Below are positions 39,746-51,228 of a stretch of 64,000 nucleotides of DNA, one piece after another; position 1 is the stretch's first letter; each line of letters opens with the position of its first letter. Under the pieces are notes generated by a model. The model did not search any database, had not been told where the DNA came from, and saw only the letters and a program-made list of their open reading frames with translations. Made by a program: the position numbers and the translations under genes. The stretch spans positions 682,001 through 746,000 of the forward strand of contig BBMT01000001.1 of NCBI GenBank assembly GCA_000755425.1. The letters are read 5' to 3'. The stretch is from Vibrio maritimus (GTDB lineage: Bacteria; Pseudomonadota; Gammaproteobacteria; Enterobacterales; Vibrionaceae).

Positions 39746-40438
39746 ATGCTGACTGACTATGAAGTAGAAGCGATACAGCTCAGTGTGAAGGTGGCCGGTG
39801 TAGCCATTCTCTGGTTGATTCCAATCGGTGTCTTTTTCGCATGGCTACTAAGCAAAAAGCAGTTCATTGGAAAAAGTATTCTTGACAGCGTGATTCATCT
39901 GCCTTTGGTATTGCCACCGGTTGTTGTGGGCTATTTGCTTTTGGTTTCCATGGGAAAACAAGGGGTCATAGGCCAGTTTATCTATCAGCTAACTGGAGTC
40001 AGTTTTAGTTTTAGCTGGCGAGGTGCAGTATTGGCCTGCATTATCGTTGCGCTACCCTTAATGGTTCGTTCCATTCGCCTGTCGATGGACAGTGTCGATC
40101 ACAAGCTAGAGCAGGCCGCTAGAACGCTCGGTGCATCGCCAAGAAAGGTGTTTTTTACTATCACACTACCGCTTGTTATTCCGGGTATTATTAGCGGTAC
40201 TATGCTGTCGTTCGCGCGAAGTCTCGGTGAGTTTGGCGCAACAATCAGTTTTGTATCTAATATCCCCGGCGAAACACAAACTATCCCGTTAGCCATGTAC
40301 AGTTTTTTAGAAACTCCAGGTGCCGAAGACGCTGCTATGAGGCTGTGTATTATCTCTATTGTGATATCCCTAGCGTCGCTCTATTTCTCTGAATCGCTTA
40401 ACCGCTGGGTCGCTCGCCGATTAGGGGTGACACAATGA
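39746..40438 (+). CDS. modB: Molybdate ABC transporter permease
   Basis: Start at ATG 39746, right after the modA stop, rather than a longer frame that overlaps modA. 230 residues, five membrane helices (LPLVLPPVVVGYLLL is typical of ModB) and the EAA loop EQAARTLGASPRKVFFTITLP that contacts ModC. The stop overlaps the modC start (ATGA). Confidence 0.94.
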   Translation: MLTDYEVEAIQLSVKVAGVAILWLIPIGVFFAWLLSKKQFIGKSILDSVIHLPLVLPPVVVGYLLLVSMGKQGVIGQFIYQLTGVSFSFSWRGAVLACIIVALPLMVRSIRLSMDSVDHKLEQAARTLGASPRKVFFTITLPLVIPGIISGTMLSFARSLGEFGATISFVSNIPGETQTIPLAMYSFLETPGAEDAAMRLCIISIVISLASLYFSESLNRWVARRLGVTQ

Positions 40439-41545
40439 CAAGGTTAGATATCGATGTTAGAAAACAATTTGGTGAACAAGCATTTCATCTAAAAGCTTCA
40501 TTGCCCTCGAGTGGTATCAGTGCGATCTTTGGGCGCTCTGGTGCGGGTAAAACCACGTTAATAAATCTTATTAGTGGGTTACTCCAACCCGATTCAGCAT
40601 ATTCGCTTTAATGGTCGAACGATTTTTGACTCTAGCCAAGGCATTGACCTTGCGATAGAAAAGCGAGAAATAGGCTATGTATTCCAAGACGCACGTTTGT
40701 TTCCGCATTTGTCAGTAGAGCGAAACTTGCGTTACGGGGTCACGAAAAATGATACGGCGCATTTTGAGGAAATCGTCGAGCTGCTGGCGATTGAGCCGCT
40801 TTTGACTCGCTATCCAAGTTCGTTATCTGGCGGGGAGAAACAGCGAGTCGCTATCGGACGCGCGCTATTGAGCAAGCCTAAGGTGTTGCTCATGGATGAA
40901 CCATTAGCATCACTGGATAACCCAAGAAAACGCGAATTAATGCCTTTTCTAGAGGCATTATCGAGTCGCGTCGATATCCCAATTTTATACGTGACACATA
41001 GCCTTAATGAGATTTTGAGACTTGCTCAGCACCTAGTCATTATTGATGAGGGCTGCATTGTTGAGTCTGGTCTGATTGAGCAAGTGTGGGGCACAAAGAT
41101 CATGCAATCGTGGCAATCGTTTTCAGATAAGAGTGCACTGTTTAAAGGTGAAGTCGTCGCTCAGAATGACACGTACGGTCTGACTAAAGTGGCGTTAACA
41201 AACGATCACTACTTATGGGTGCAGCGAACGGAAGCGGCCGTAGGCGAAGCGGTACGATTGCGAGTGAGAGCTAATGACGTATCTATCGCATTAAGCCGCG
41301 CTAAAAATACATCCATTCGAAACATTTTGCCTTGTACCATCAAAACCATTGCTCAAGGTGGAAAAGGTACGCCAAGACAAAGCGTAGAAGTGGTGTTGTC
41401 GTTGGCAGGTCACTGTGAACTCGTTGCAACGGTAACCCAGTGGGCAGTGGATGATTTACGGTTGAGCGTCGGTCAATCTGTGTACGCACAAATTAAAGGC
41501 GTGAGCGTCGCGCAAAAAGACGTAGCACTTGAACCCCACCTATAA
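40435..41545 (+). CDS. modC: Molybdate ABC transporter ATP-binding protein (one frameshift)
   Basis: The ATG overlaps the modB stop. The first frame encodes ISAIFGRSGAGKTTLINLISGLLQPDS with the Walker A, then closes; the second frame continues IRFNGRTIF, the Q-loop FQDARLF, the signature LSGGEKQRVAIGRAL, Walker B VLLMDEPLASLD, a switch His and a C-terminal TOBE molybdate-binding domain. Two bases (probably GG) appear lost at about 40597, restoring PDSGHIRFNG in line with E. coli ModC. About 370 residues. It energises molybdate uptake. Confidence 0.93.
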
Positions 41546-41547
41546 AA

Positions 41548-41569
41548 AAGCCACATGGAAATGTGGCTT
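41548..41569. terminator. Terminator after modABC
   Basis: AAGCCACAT and ATGTGGCTT pair around GGAA. The A6 run on the left makes it a good terminator for the minus-strand gene at 41589; the right side (CTTCTTCG) is weaker for modC. Confidence 0.75.
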
Positions 41570-41588
41570 CTTCGATCTTCTATAGCGA

Positions 41589-42026
41589 TTACTTCACGAA
41601 TACTTCTTTGAAGTCACGCTTTAGAATCGCGTCACGACGCGCTTTCTTGATTTGCTTAACCATGTCTTTGATGCAGTTTTGCAGCACTTTATCAAGAAGC
41701 TCAGCTTTATAAGATTCTTTATCTTCGTCGCTCATATCTGCTGGTAGTTCCATTGTTGTAAACTCTTCAAGAGCGCTTACACCCGCGAACGCCTGGCTAA
41801 CCGAGATCAACGCGTGGAACTGCTCAAAGTTATCTAGGATGTTTTGAGCGCTTGCTGGTAGTGAATCCCATGCTTCACGAACTGCTTCTTCAGTCACTTC
41901 GTGAATCGATACTACCATGTTGTAAAGCTCTTCTGGCACCTCGTCAAATAGGATCACCTGCTTAAGCTCAGCGGATACCGTTTCTAGGTCTACGATTGGG
42001 GTTTCAGTATTTTGTGTGTCAGACAT
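41589..42026 (-). CDS. Conserved hypothetical protein, 145 aa
   Basis: A soluble acidic, mostly helical protein. It begins MSDTQNTETPIVDLETVSAE and ends in a basic stretch (KQIKKARRDAILKRDFKEVF). No motif or signal peptide is recognised. It looks like a real gene because codon use matches its neighbours and it fills its region convergently with modABC. Confidence 0.65.
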   Translation of the reverse strand: MSDTQNTETPIVDLETVSAELKQVILFDEVPEELYNMVVSIHEVTEEAVREAWDSLPASAQNILDNFEQFHALISVSQAFAGVSALEEFTTMELPADMSDEDKESYKAELLDKVLQNCIKDMVKQIKKARRDAILKRDFKEVFVK

Positions 42027-42240
42027 GCAGCTTTCTCTGTGTAACGTTTATCGATAATCCTGCGATTACCTTTCTAAAAGACAATAATAATCCAACTTAT
42101 CAGACAATGCCCAGCCAAAACTTCGTTTTCGGCCTAAACAAGCTGTTATTATTGCGATTTTTGTGGGACTGTTTGAATAATATCCTAATATGTGGTTTAT
42201 ATTAACAATACATCGGCGTAATACAAAGACAAGGATGCTT

Positions 42241-43223
42241 ATGAAGTCCATAGAATCTTCGATGAAAATACTTCTCGTTGATGACGCTCAGTTGGAAAGA
42301 ATGCAGTTGCAGATACGCCTCAAGCAGTTGGGGCATGAGGTCGAAGTTGCAGCAAGTGGGAGAGAGGCTCTCGCGCTTTATCCGACGTTTGACCTGAGTT
42401 GGTGCTCTTAGATATCTCAATGCCCGAAATGGACGGATTTGAAGTCGCCTCAGAGATACGTCAACGCTACGAAGCCGATTGGATCCCTATCATTTTCCTA
42501 AGTAGTCACGATGAGCCGGAAATGATTGCTAAAGCGATCGATGCAGGTGGTGACGATTACCTTGTAAAACCCGTCAACAAGATTGTGTTGCAATCAAAAT
42601 TGATTGCCATGCAGCGTATTGCTCACATGAGACGTGAGTTAAAACAAGCCAGTTCTCAGTTGGAAGAAGCGAATCGAGCGCTTCAACATCAAGCAAATGA
42701 AGATGGGCTCACCAAACTGTTTAATCGCCGCTACATGGATCAAAAATTGACGGAATTGATCCAGTGGCATGGCCGACACCAAATGCCGCTCTCTGTGATC
42801 TTAATGGATGTCGACCATTTCAAAGCGTTCAACGATAACTACGGACATACCGAAGGCGACCAGTGTTTAATTAATATTGCTCAGTTTTTAGATGTTATGT
42901 TTATCCGTTCTGGTGAGTATGTAGGGCGTTATGGTGGGGAGGAGTTTGTTATATTGCTCAGTAGAAGTGACGTAGTAGAGGCAGAAGAGAATGCGGCTCG
43001 GGTGAAAGATGGAATTGTTTCGCTTAACATTCCTCATGAGTACTCTCAAACGGCAGATAGAGTGACGCTGTCACTCGGTGTTTATAGCACGATCCCAACA
43101 GGTACCGAATCGATTAATGAGCTGTATGAAAGAGCCGACAAGCTGCTCTATCAAGCGAAGCGAAGTGGTCGTAATCGCTACGTATTGCAGTTAGAAAGCG
43201 ATATTATTAGTACGACTTCATAA
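42241..43223 (+). CDS. Response regulator diguanylate cyclase (receiver-GGDEF, one frameshift)
   Basis: A receiver domain (ILLVDDAQ, phospho-Asp in VLLDISMP, Lys in LVKPVN) joined through a short coiled coil (about residues 128-150) to a GGDEF domain with an intact GGEEF signature (RYGGEEFVILL) and DVDHFKAFNDNYGH. ATG 42241 has AAGG 6 bases upstream. Adding a C to CC at 42393-42394 restores FDPELVLLDISMPEMDG, for about 327 residues. No RxxD inhibitory site precedes GGEEF. It should make c-di-GMP when phosphorylated by a kinase encoded elsewhere. Confidence 0.9.
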
Positions 43224-43429
43224 CATCTTTTATCCTATCAATGGTAGTTAAAACAACGAGTGAGTATCTATACTCAGTGTTTGGCTAAATTGCATTTTGA
43301 CTACCCCTTATGACAAAGCGTTACTTTAGCGAGTGGCGCTTTTGTTATTCTTAACTTTAGGCTCACTCTTAATGAGTGATGGAATAAGCCAGTAAGTCGT
43401 TTTTTTAGTTGTTCGTTTATGAGGTTGTT

Positions 43430-44385
43430 TTGTTAAAAGTCTCTCAAAGCTTGGTGACTACAGCGATAGTGTGTCATTTTTCAGCTCAGGCGGATCCGGA
43501 ATTTAAGGATATCTTCGAAGAGGACTTTGCCGCTGCAATTATTCTTACGGATAGTGATGCGTTGACGTTAGGGTTTAAAGACTTTGACCCTAATAGCGTA
43601 TTCAACATCGACAACGACAATATTGGTTCACAAGACGCACTCGACCGTCGAAAGAACATTGGTGTGTCCTCATTGCCTCTTACCTTTGATCTCTCTGACG
43701 ACAAGATGTTTCAACGACGAGCTATCGTTCGTTTCTCCGCACTTAGGATTGAAGATCAGATAATTGATAGCGGAGATAGCCACAGAAAATACGTACTTGG
43801 TGTGTATAGCGGTTATGAACAAGAAATTAACTTTACGCCAAACTGGACATTCGAAACGGGTGTGGGTATCCATCTTCAATACCTTAATAGTAATTACGAT
43901 TTTCAATCGCCATTTTCCAAGCTGTTTCAGCCTTTTATTGATGGGAAACTCGTGAACACCACAGCTTGGGCGACATCGATTCAACCCAAAGTTGGATTTA
44001 ATTACACCGAAGGCAAGGACTGGGGAGAGGTGAAATTTAAATCTAACTTTAACTATTTCTCTGGTTATGGTTGGGGACAGGCAAATGATGGTGATGTTGG
44101 TACTCCAGAAGGATGGTATTGGTCAAATGAAGTGAAGCTTTTCTACGATGTGACCGATTGGGGACGTTCGATTCAAACAGTTTATACCAGCTTACGAAGG
44201 GTCGATATCGGTGGCGATACGATAGGGATATTGGGCTCAAGTCATTACTACGAAGGGACAGTTGCTGGCTGTTAACGCCGCCATTTCATATCCCTATGGT
44301 TGATAATGTTGGGATAGGGCTCAGCCTCAATTACGGTAGTGACTTAAAAGGGGGCAGCATTGTGCTGTTCTTTAATCAAGAATAA
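43430..44385 (+). CDS. Solitary outer membrane autotransporter-like beta-barrel protein (one frameshift)
   Basis: Start TTG at 43430 with GAGG upstream gives a signal peptide ending FSAQA. The rest is a chain of amphipathic strands with Trp/Tyr/Gly turns (GYEQEINFTPNWTFETGVGIHLQYLNS). The frame breaks at 44275; adding G at 44264 gives EGTVGWLLTPPF and a barrel end with KGGSIVLFFNQE. About 318 residues. It matches what I recall as a Vibrio-specific family of autotransporter-like barrels without passenger. Role unknown. Confidence 0.75.
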
Positions 44386-44411
44386 TGTCTTCTCCACCGA
44401 GCAGAGTGCCT

Positions 44412-45674
44412 CTATCGCGCGCACTGTACTTGGTTACGCCCTTTCTCTTTGGCGCTGTAAAGCGCTTTATCTGCCTTTTTAAGCACGTCTTCAGGCTTGC
44501 GAGTCGTTTTGCTGTCGGCTGCACCAATGCTGACAGTGACACTCACCGTTGACTGGTCATTTTTAGCTCCGCGCTTCTTTACGCCTTGTTCGTTATTGGC
44601 GGGGCGCTTGGTCTCGTCGCGAATAACCATCTGATAGTCTTGAATTTGCTTACGCAATTCATCTAAATAAGGTTTGCTATCTTTTGCAGTTTTACCTTTG
44701 AACAAGATGGTGAACTCCTCACCACCATAACGATACACTTTCGCATTACCACCTACACCGGTCATGCGTGATGCGACAAGTTTGAGTACGTCGTCGCCAG
44801 TATCATGACCATAGGTATCATTAAAAGACTTGAAGTGGTCAACATCGAGCATGGCAATAGTGAATTTTCTACCCAAGTGCTTCATGTCCATTTCAAGTGC
44901 GCGTCGGCCAGGTATGTTAGTCAATCGGTCATTGAATGCCATTTGATGACTGGCTGAAATGACATACACAATGATCAATACACCAGAGAGCGAGAATAGT
45001 GTGCTCGAAATGTAAGGTATATGAAAAAAGATGAACGTGCCGCCGGCCATGAATATAGAAGCGAAGACGACAGCGTCGATAGGGCGGTTATAGTTGAGCA
45101 GAAATATCCCTGTTGCGCCAACAATGGCTACCGTAAAAAGCACTAAAACCAGAGGTAACCGAGATATCTGAGGAAACGCCATTAGCAAGTCACTTTCAAA
45201 CCCTAAAAACCCACCGCCAGCAAAATGAGACAGTATTAGCGCGGTCCAGCCAACGAAACTCATAATCGTAACACTGAAGATCGCCATACCGCGGCTGATC
45301 ACGCCAGTGTCCGAAAACAGGTATACGAGGCAGCAAGAAACAGGTAGTAACAGACTCAGTAATGACAATTCGAGCAACGTCGTTCCGGAACTGAGCGGGC
45401 TTTGAAGCCGAACTTGAACGACGAAATAAGCAAGTAGCATCGATAAGGCGACCATTGCCATTCGGGACTGCTTAAAAGTGTGGCTTAGGGCGATCGCTGT
45501 AGCAAACAGGATGTAAGGGAGGTTGGTGACAAAACCTGAGTTAGCTTGCGTGGCGTCAATGATGTGATTTACACCAACCAATACACCAATCATCATCAGC
45601 ACGGGCGTGAAGAGACGAAATAGGTTTGAACTGGTAAAAGAGGTCGCCATTAAATAAGAACTCAGGTACTTCAA
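44412..45674 (-). CDS. Membrane-bound diguanylate cyclase
   Basis: 420 residues: about seven or eight N-terminal membrane helices (residues 15-240) followed by a GGDEF domain with intact GGEEF (VYRYGGEEFTILFKG) and DVDHFKSFNDTYGHDTGDDVL. The hydrophobic region may sense a membrane or small-molecule signal, but no named sensor domain is visible. It is convergent with the barrel gene at 43430, with only 26 bases between them. Confidence 0.88.
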   Translation of the reverse strand: MKYLSSYLMATSFTSSNLFRLFTPVLMMIGVLVGVNHIIDATQANSGFVTNLPYILFATAIALSHTFKQSRMAMVALSMLLAYFVVQVRLQSPLSSGTTLLELSLLSLLLPVSCCLVYLFSDTGVISRGMAIFSVTIMSFVGWTALILSHFAGGGFLGFESDLLMAFPQISRLPLVLVLFTVAIVGATGIFLLNYNRPIDAVVFASIFMAGGTFIFFHIPYISSTLFSLSGVLIIVYVISASHQMAFNDRLTNIPGRRALEMDMKHLGRKFTIAMLDVDHFKSFNDTYGHDTGDDVLKLVASRMTGVGGNAKVYRYGGEEFTILFKGKTAKDSKPYLDELRKQIQDYQMVIRDETKRPANNEQGVKKRGAKNDQSTVSVTVSIGAADSKTTRKPEDVLKKADKALYSAKEKGRNQVQCAR

Positions 45675-45958
45675 TATAGATAATTATACAGTGCTTTAGC
45701 ATACGGTAATTTAATGTTTTGCCAAGTATTTTGTCATTTAGAAGCCCAAAACCTGATCCTTCCCCGCAATGTTTATAAAAATACGGTTTGCAATTAAATG
45801 TTTAGAAATTTCGTGTCATTGGAAACCATATATCCAGTATGGGAATAATCAACGCAAATCGGCATGAGCTCGGCAACTTTGCGAGATTCGAGTTGACCAT
45901 AAAATGGAAAATAGAGAACATGAGGTTTTATAAGATAACTTGCCGTTAAGGAAAGCCT

Positions 45959-46234
45959 GTGGGACTGTTTTCAAAATTATTCGGTGGCGGTAAATCGCCA
46001 GAGCCAAAGCAAGTCGAACCTGTTGAGTACAAGGGGTTCCTCATTTACCAAGAAGCCATCGCGGAAAATGGCCAGTATCGCATAGCAGGTCGAATCACTA
46101 AAACATTTGACGATGAAGTCAAAGAGCACAGATTCATTCGCTCTGATGTACTTGGCACGGAGAGTGACGCCAATGAACTCATGCTTAAGAAAGCACAAAT
46201 GTTCATAGACCAAATGGGTGAAAAGATCTTCTAA
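45959..46234 (+). CDS. HlyU-family (PF10115) small protein
   Basis: 91 residues starting at GTG with AAGGAAAG upstream. The N-terminus MGLFSKLFGGG is followed by the family core EYKGFLIYQEAIAENGQYRIAGRITK and the helical end DANELMLKKAQMFIDQMG. The Pfam family is named HlyU transcriptional activator, but this is not the ArsR-type HlyU of V. cholerae, and no DNA-binding fold is obvious. Function is uncertain. Confidence 0.75.
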   Translation: MGLFSKLFGGGKSPEPKQVEPVEYKGFLIYQEAIAENGQYRIAGRITKTFDDEVKEHRFIRSDVLGTESDANELMLKKAQMFIDQMGEKIF

Positions 46235-46548
46235 CGTACTTTTTTGATGCATTTTTGTTCTGGAAAGACCAGTTTCAGTTAATTGATTTAATTGACGTTG
46301 GTCATCTGTTTGCAGCAAATATTGTCATAATATGACCTACTTACACGAAAATTTCCCAAAGATAGGTAATATTACACTGGTATGACCTCTGAGGTGGGGT
46401 TTTCGTGTGGTTTTTTACTAGATTAGTTTGTTTAAAAGTCATTACTTTCCGTTATATGTAATGAAATTATGTATTTCAGTTACAAATTGCTTGATGTTAC
46501 GAACTCAGTTGGTTAAAAAAGAACAATACTTCTGCCAATAGTTAAGGA
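46235..46548. other. Intergenic region, no gene seen
   Basis: 314 A+T-rich bases between the HlyU-family gene and the mini-ORF before pntA. Stops occur in every frame. No RNA structure, repeat or operator could be supported by eye. The pntAB promoter is probably here. Confidence 0.45.
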
Positions 46549-46584
46549 ATGGCTATGCAAATTGGCGTGCCAAAATGCTCCTAG
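46549..46584 (+). other. 11-codon upstream ORF mimicking the PntA N-terminus
   Basis: TAAGGA precedes an ATG that encodes MAMQIGVPKCS and stops. The core MQIGVP copies the start of PntA (MLIGVPRE here, M-R/Q-IGVPRE in relatives), and the DNA (ATTGGCGTGCCAA) matches the pntA start region (ATAGGTGTGCCAA) at 11 of 13 bases. It may be a leader peptide or the trace of a local duplication. Confidence 0.4.
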
Positions 46585-46646
46585 CACCCCTTTGACTTCT
46601 GTTTGGTAAGAAAAGTATTCACTAGTTGATACACAAGGAGTCAGTT

Positions 46647-48185
46647 TTGTTGATAGGTGTGCCAAGAGAAACCCTCGCGGGAGAAACGCGAGTCGCTGCA
46701 ACGCCGAAATCGGTCGAGCAGCTGTTAAAACTGGGATTTGATGTCTCAGTGGAATCGCAAGCGGGTGTGCTTGCAAGCTTCGATGACGCGGCTTATGAAG
46801 CTGCCGGAGCAACGATTATCTCTTCACAAGAAGTGTGGCAGTCAGACTTAATTCTGAAAGTAAATGCGCCAAGCGATGAAGAGATTGAGTCACTTAAAGA
46901 AGGCGCGAGCCTGATCAGCTTTGTCTGGCCAGCTCAAAATCCGGAGTTAATGGAAAAGCTTTCTAGTAAAAACATTAATGTCATGGCAATGGACGCGGTA
47001 CCGCGTATTTCTCGTGCTCAAGCTCTTGATGCACTTAGTTCCATGGCGAACATTGCAGGTTATCGTGCCGTTGTTGAAGCTGCACATGAGTTTGGCCGAT
47101 TCTTCACAGGTCAAATTACTGCGGCGGGTAAAGTACCACCTGCGAAAGTATTTGTAGCCGGTGCCGGCGTAGCGGGTCTTGCAGCCATCGGTGCTGCGGG
47201 TAGCTTAGGCGCGATTGTTCGTGCGTTTGACGTTCGCCCAGAAGTAAAAGAGCAAGTCGAATCAATGGGTGCTGACTTCCTAGAAGTTGACTACCAAGAA
47301 AATACCGGCTCTGGCGATGGTTACGCCAAAGAGATGTCTGATGACTTCAATAAAAAAGCTGCTGAGCTTTATATGGAGCAAGCGAAAGACGTCGATATCA
47401 TCATCACAACGGCACTTATTCCTGGCCGTCCAGCTCCAAAACTTGTCACTAAAGAAATGGTTGACGCAATGAAGCCAGGTAGCGTTATTGTTGACCTTGC
47501 TGCAGCAAACGGCGGTAACTGTGAATACACAGTCGCAGATCAAGTGATTACAACTGACAATGGCGTAAAAGTGATCGGCTACACCGACATGGTGGGTCGT
47601 CTTCCAACTCAGTCTTCTCAGCTTTATGCGACAAACCTTGTTAACCTTCTAAAACTGCTTTGCAAAGAGAAAGATGGCAACATCGACATCAACTTTGAAG
47701 ACGTCGTTCTTCGTGGTGTCACTGTTGTTAAAGAAGGTGAGGTCACATGGCCTGCGCCACCGATTCAAGTTTCAGCGCAACCAGAAGCGCCAAAAGCGGA
47801 AGCACCAAAACCCGCTGAAAAAGTTGAAGAACCAACGTCTCCAGTTAAAAAACTGGCTGGCCTAGTTGCGGCAGTTGGTGTATTTGGTTGGGTAGCATCC
47901 GTTGCTCCTGCAGCATTCTTATCTCACTTTACGGTATTTGTATTGGCCTGTGTGGTTGGTTACTACGTTGTATGGAACGTAACCCACGCACTACACACAC
48001 CACTTATGTCAGTTACAAATGCTATCTCGGGCATTATCGTTGTTGGTGCACTTCTGCAGATTGGTCAAGGCAATGGCGTTGTTTCGTTCTTGGCGTTCAT
48101 TGCTGTATTGATTGCCAGTATCAACATCTTCGGTGGTTTCACCGTCACCAAGCGCATGCTTGAAATGTTCCGTAAAGATAAATAA
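46647..48185 (+). CDS. pntA: NAD(P) transhydrogenase subunit alpha
   Basis: 512 residues. The TTG at 46647 is chosen because AAGGAG lies 6 bases upstream and the protein then starts [23 protein letters not shown] like E. coli PntA. The NAD-binding domain I has [35 protein letters not shown]. After a Pro/Ala/Glu-rich linker (about residues 375-410), four C-terminal membrane helices form part of domain II. With PntB it couples proton entry to NADPH formation from NADH. Confidence 0.95.
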   Translation: MLIGVPRETLAGETRVAATPKSVEQLLKLGFDVSVESQAGVLASFDDAAYEAAGATIISSQEVWQSDLILKVNAPSDEEIESLKEGASLISFVWPAQNPELMEKLSSKNINVMAMDAVPRISRAQALDALSSMANIAGYRAVVEAAHEFGRFFTGQITAAGKVPPAKVFVAGAGVAGLAAIGAAGSLGAIVRAFDVRPEVKEQVESMGADFLEVDYQENTGSGDGYAKEMSDDFNKKAAELYMEQAKDVDIIITTALIPGRPAPKLVTKEMVDAMKPGSVIVDLAAANGGNCEYTVADQVITTDNGVKVIGYTDMVGRLPTQSSQLYATNLVNLLKLLCKEKDGNIDINFEDVVLRGVTVVKEGEVTWPAPPIQVSAQPEAPKAEAPKPAEKVEEPTSPVKKLAGLVAAVGVFGWVASVAPAAFLSHFTVFVLACVVGYYVVWNVTHALHTPLMSVTNAISGIIVVGALLQIGQGNGVVSFLAFIAVLIASINIFGGFTVTKRMLEMFRKDK

Positions 48186-48194
48186 GGAGTCACA

Positions 48195-49598
48195 ATGTCT
48201 GCAGGATTAGTACAAGCAGCTTACATTGTAGCTGCACTATTTTTTATCATGAGTTTGGCGGGACTGTCTAAGCAAGAGTCAGCTCGTAACGGTAACTACT
48301 ACGGTATCGCGGGTATGACGATCGCACTGATTGCGACCATCTTCAGCCCAGATGCTCAAGGCTTTGCCTGGATCATTGTTGCAATGGTTATCGGTGCAGC
48401 GATTGGTATTTTCTACGCTAAGAAAGTAGAAATGACTGAAATGCCAGAACTGGTTGCGATTCTTCACAGCTTTGTAGGTTTGGCAGCGGTACTTGTTGGT
48501 TACAATAGCTACATCGATCCACCGGCAATTCCAAATGTTGAAACATTGGCCGCAGCTGAAGTTCACGCTCACCACGTTATTCACCTAGTCGAAGTGTTCT
48601 TAGGTGTGTTCATCGGTGCAGTGACCTTTACGGGTTCTATTGTTGCGTTCGGAAAACTACGCGGTGTCATTTCATCGTCGCCACTCAATATTCCTCACAA
48701 ACATAAGTGGAACCTAGCAGCTGTCGTTGTTTCAACACTGCTCATGATCTACTTCGTGAAGGCAGATGGCAGCATGTTCGCGCTATTGGTGATGACGGCG
48801 ATTGCTCTTGTGTTTGGTTACCACTTGGTCGCATCTATCGGTGGTGCGGATATGCCTGTTGTGGTTTCAATGCTGAACTCATACTCTGGTTGGGCAGCTG
48901 CGGCGGCAGGTTTCATGCTGTCGAACGACCTTCTAATTGTAACAGGTGCCTTGGTAGGTTCGTCTGGTGCGATCCTTTCTTACATCATGTGTAAAGCAAT
49001 GAACCGCTCGTTCATCAGTGTTATTGCAGGCGGCTTTGGTCAAGAAGTTGTCATTTCGAGTGATGAAGAGCAGGGCGAACACCGCGAGACAACCGCTGAA
49101 GAAGTCGCAGAGATGTTGAAAAACAGCAAATCTGTCATCATCACTCCTGGATACGGCATGGCGGTAGCTCAGGCTCAGTACCCAGTACATGAGATTACTG
49201 AAAAGCTACGCGCACAAGGTGTCGAAGTTCGCTTCGGTATTCACCCAGTAGCGGGGCGTCTACCAGGTCACATGAACGTACTGCTAGCAGAAGCGAAAGT
49301 ACCGTATGACATCGTTCTCGAAATGGACGAGCTAAATGATGACTTCGGCGACACTGATACGGTTCTTGTAATCGGTGCGAACGATACGGTTAACCCTGCG
49401 GCACTTGAAGATCCAAACAGCCCAATTGCTGGTATGCCAGTACTGGAAGTTTGGAACGCACAAAACGTTATCGTGTTTAAACGCTCGATGAACACAGGTT
49501 ATGCAGGCGTTCAAAACCCACTGTTCTTTAAAGAAAATACGTCGATGCTATTTGGCGATGCGAAAGACAGTGTCGATGCAATTTCAAAAGCGCTGTAA
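48195..49598 (+). CDS. pntB: NAD(P) transhydrogenase subunit beta
   Basis: 467 residues, nine membrane helices (domain II) and a C-terminal NADP-binding domain III with [35 protein letters not shown] and the [12 protein letters not shown] loop. The ATG follows AAGGAG 9 bases after pntA. It is intact and followed by a terminator. Confidence 0.96.
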   Translation: MSAGLVQAAYIVAALFFIMSLAGLSKQESARNGNYYGIAGMTIALIATIFSPDAQGFAWIIVAMVIGAAIGIFYAKKVEMTEMPELVAILHSFVGLAAVLVGYNSYIDPPAIPNVETLAAAEVHAHHVIHLVEVFLGVFIGAVTFTGSIVAFGKLRGVISSSPLNIPHKHKWNLAAVVVSTLLMIYFVKADGSMFALLVMTAIALVFGYHLVASIGGADMPVVVSMLNSYSGWAAAAAGFMLSNDLLIVTGALVGSSGAILSYIMCKAMNRSFISVIAGGFGQEVVISSDEEQGEHRETTAEEVAEMLKNSKSVIITPGYGMAVAQAQYPVHEITEKLRAQGVEVRFGIHPVAGRLPGHMNVLLAEAKVPYDIVLEMDELNDDFGDTDTVLVIGANDTVNPAALEDPNSPIAGMPVLEVWNAQNVIVFKRSMNTGYAGVQNPLFFKENTSMLFGDAKDSVDAISKAL

Positions 49599-49632
49599 GA
49601 CGAACTCAGTCAATACAAGCTCTTAACTCTTC

Positions 49633-49658
49633 AAAGCCAGCAATTGCTGGCTTTTTTT
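49633..49658 (+). terminator. Rho-independent terminator of pntAB
   Basis: AAAGCCAGC pairs with GCTGGCTTT around AATT and runs into T7. Confidence 0.92.
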
Positions 49659-49729
49659 GTGCACATTTACAGCAACAAACAGTGAATTAACAAAATAATT
49701 GCGTGCACTTAGCTTTCTTCTTGCCGATA

Positions 49730-51228
49730 ATGTGTAAAAATCCATGCCAACAAACGATCTACAAGACGCGTCTTTTGAAGAACTTACTTTACACCTTATT
49801 GCTGTCACTGCCTCTTAGCTATTCCCACACGGTAATGGCTGAGTCTTTGCCTGAACGAATCGATAAGTTCGTAGAGTTTTTCGATTATGAACAAGCGACT
49901 GCTTCATATGATGTACGAGTCATTCAAGCTGATTATCCGACGCAGCTGCTGACGCCGGTATCCATGTTGCCGCAAACGACTAAGTATCCTCTTAAGGAGA
50001 TACAGCAGTTATATCGTTTAGCAGAGAACTGCAGCGGTACTTTGCCACTTAGCCCATTGATCACTGAGCCTTTGGTCTATACTCGAGCAATGTGTGGCGG
50101 GCGCCAGCTTTCAACTAAATGGTTTGCTCGAAGTGGTTTGATTCATCCGGGCGGAGGAACTTACGCCGCGCGGTATATTATTAAATATCCAGACAAAAAA
50201 GATGCGCTGCAAAAGTACATGCACATTAAAGAGCGTGAACTAGCACCTCCTGGCTCTTTGTTGGGGCGCTTACAAATAATGGATGAAGCGACTGTGATTT
50301 CGCTGATTCGTGGTTCATCTATGTTTGTCGAGAATTCGGAGCTTTGGCTAAGGCGAGGGGATATATACTACTTGTTCGACTCAGCAATGTGGCGCGAGAA
50401 TGCAAAGCAAGCTGGATTGAACTTTAAATTAGCTTCACAGACGAACACGTGTTTTGTACAACGAGGCAATTTGTGTTGGGAGGTAGAAGATCATTCTGAT
50501 GTATTAAGAATCAGCATGATCGTATTGATCATTGCCAATATCTTGCTGGTCATCGGTTGGTCGATCTATCGTTGGAACTCGAAACGACAAGAGATGAAAA
50601 GTCGTATGTTGGTTCTGCAAATATTGACTCACGAGCTACGAACTCCGATCGCGAGCCTCTCTTTGACTGTTGAAGGTTTTCGTCGAGAATTTGAGCACTT
50701 ACCAGAAACTGTATATGATGAGTTTCGACGCCTTTGTGAAGATACTCGCCGACTGCGACAATTGGCGGAAGCAGTAAAGACTATTTGCAGTCAGATAATA
50801 AGCCGTTAGCGACTGAATGGCTGCCTTCTGTACAAGATTGGCTAAGCTATAAAGCAGAAGAAGAGTTTGAAGCTGACGTAAAATTGACTATTAATCAAGA
50901 TGTAGCCGCTAAAATTAACATCTATTGGCTTGGAACCTGCATCGATAACCTGATTCGCAACGCGATCAAATATGGTGTTGCACCTGTGAGCGTCAATGTC
51001 GTGACGTCATCGAACTCACTCAAAATTGAAGTGATAGACAACGGACAATTAACGGCTAAGGACTGGCGAGAACTTCGTAAGCCATTTGTAAGTAAGGCCG
51101 GATTAGGGCTAGGGCTTACAATAGTAGAATCCATGGTTGGTCGAATGGGCGGTAAAATGTCCCTAGTTGGCCCACCAACAACTTTTATATTGGAGATACC
51201 TTGTGAAACAGACACTGCTACTTGTTGA
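49730..51228 (+). CDS. vxrA: Sensor histidine kinase VxrA-like (one frameshift)
   Basis: Signal/first helix near KNLLYTLLLSLPLSYSHTVMA, a periplasmic sensor of about 230 residues with four or more Cys, a second helix (ISMIVLIIANILLVIGWSIY), the H-box LTHELRTPIASL and a HATPase domain (DNLIRNAIKYG, VIDNGQ, GLGLGLTIVESM). One A missing at 50773 splits it; the join gives LAEASKDYLQSDNKP. Order vxrA-vxrB-vxrC right after pntAB matches the V. cholerae Vxr/Wig system, which responds to cell-wall damage and controls type VI secretion, biofilm and wall synthesis. The start may instead be GTG at 49703. Confidence 0.88.
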
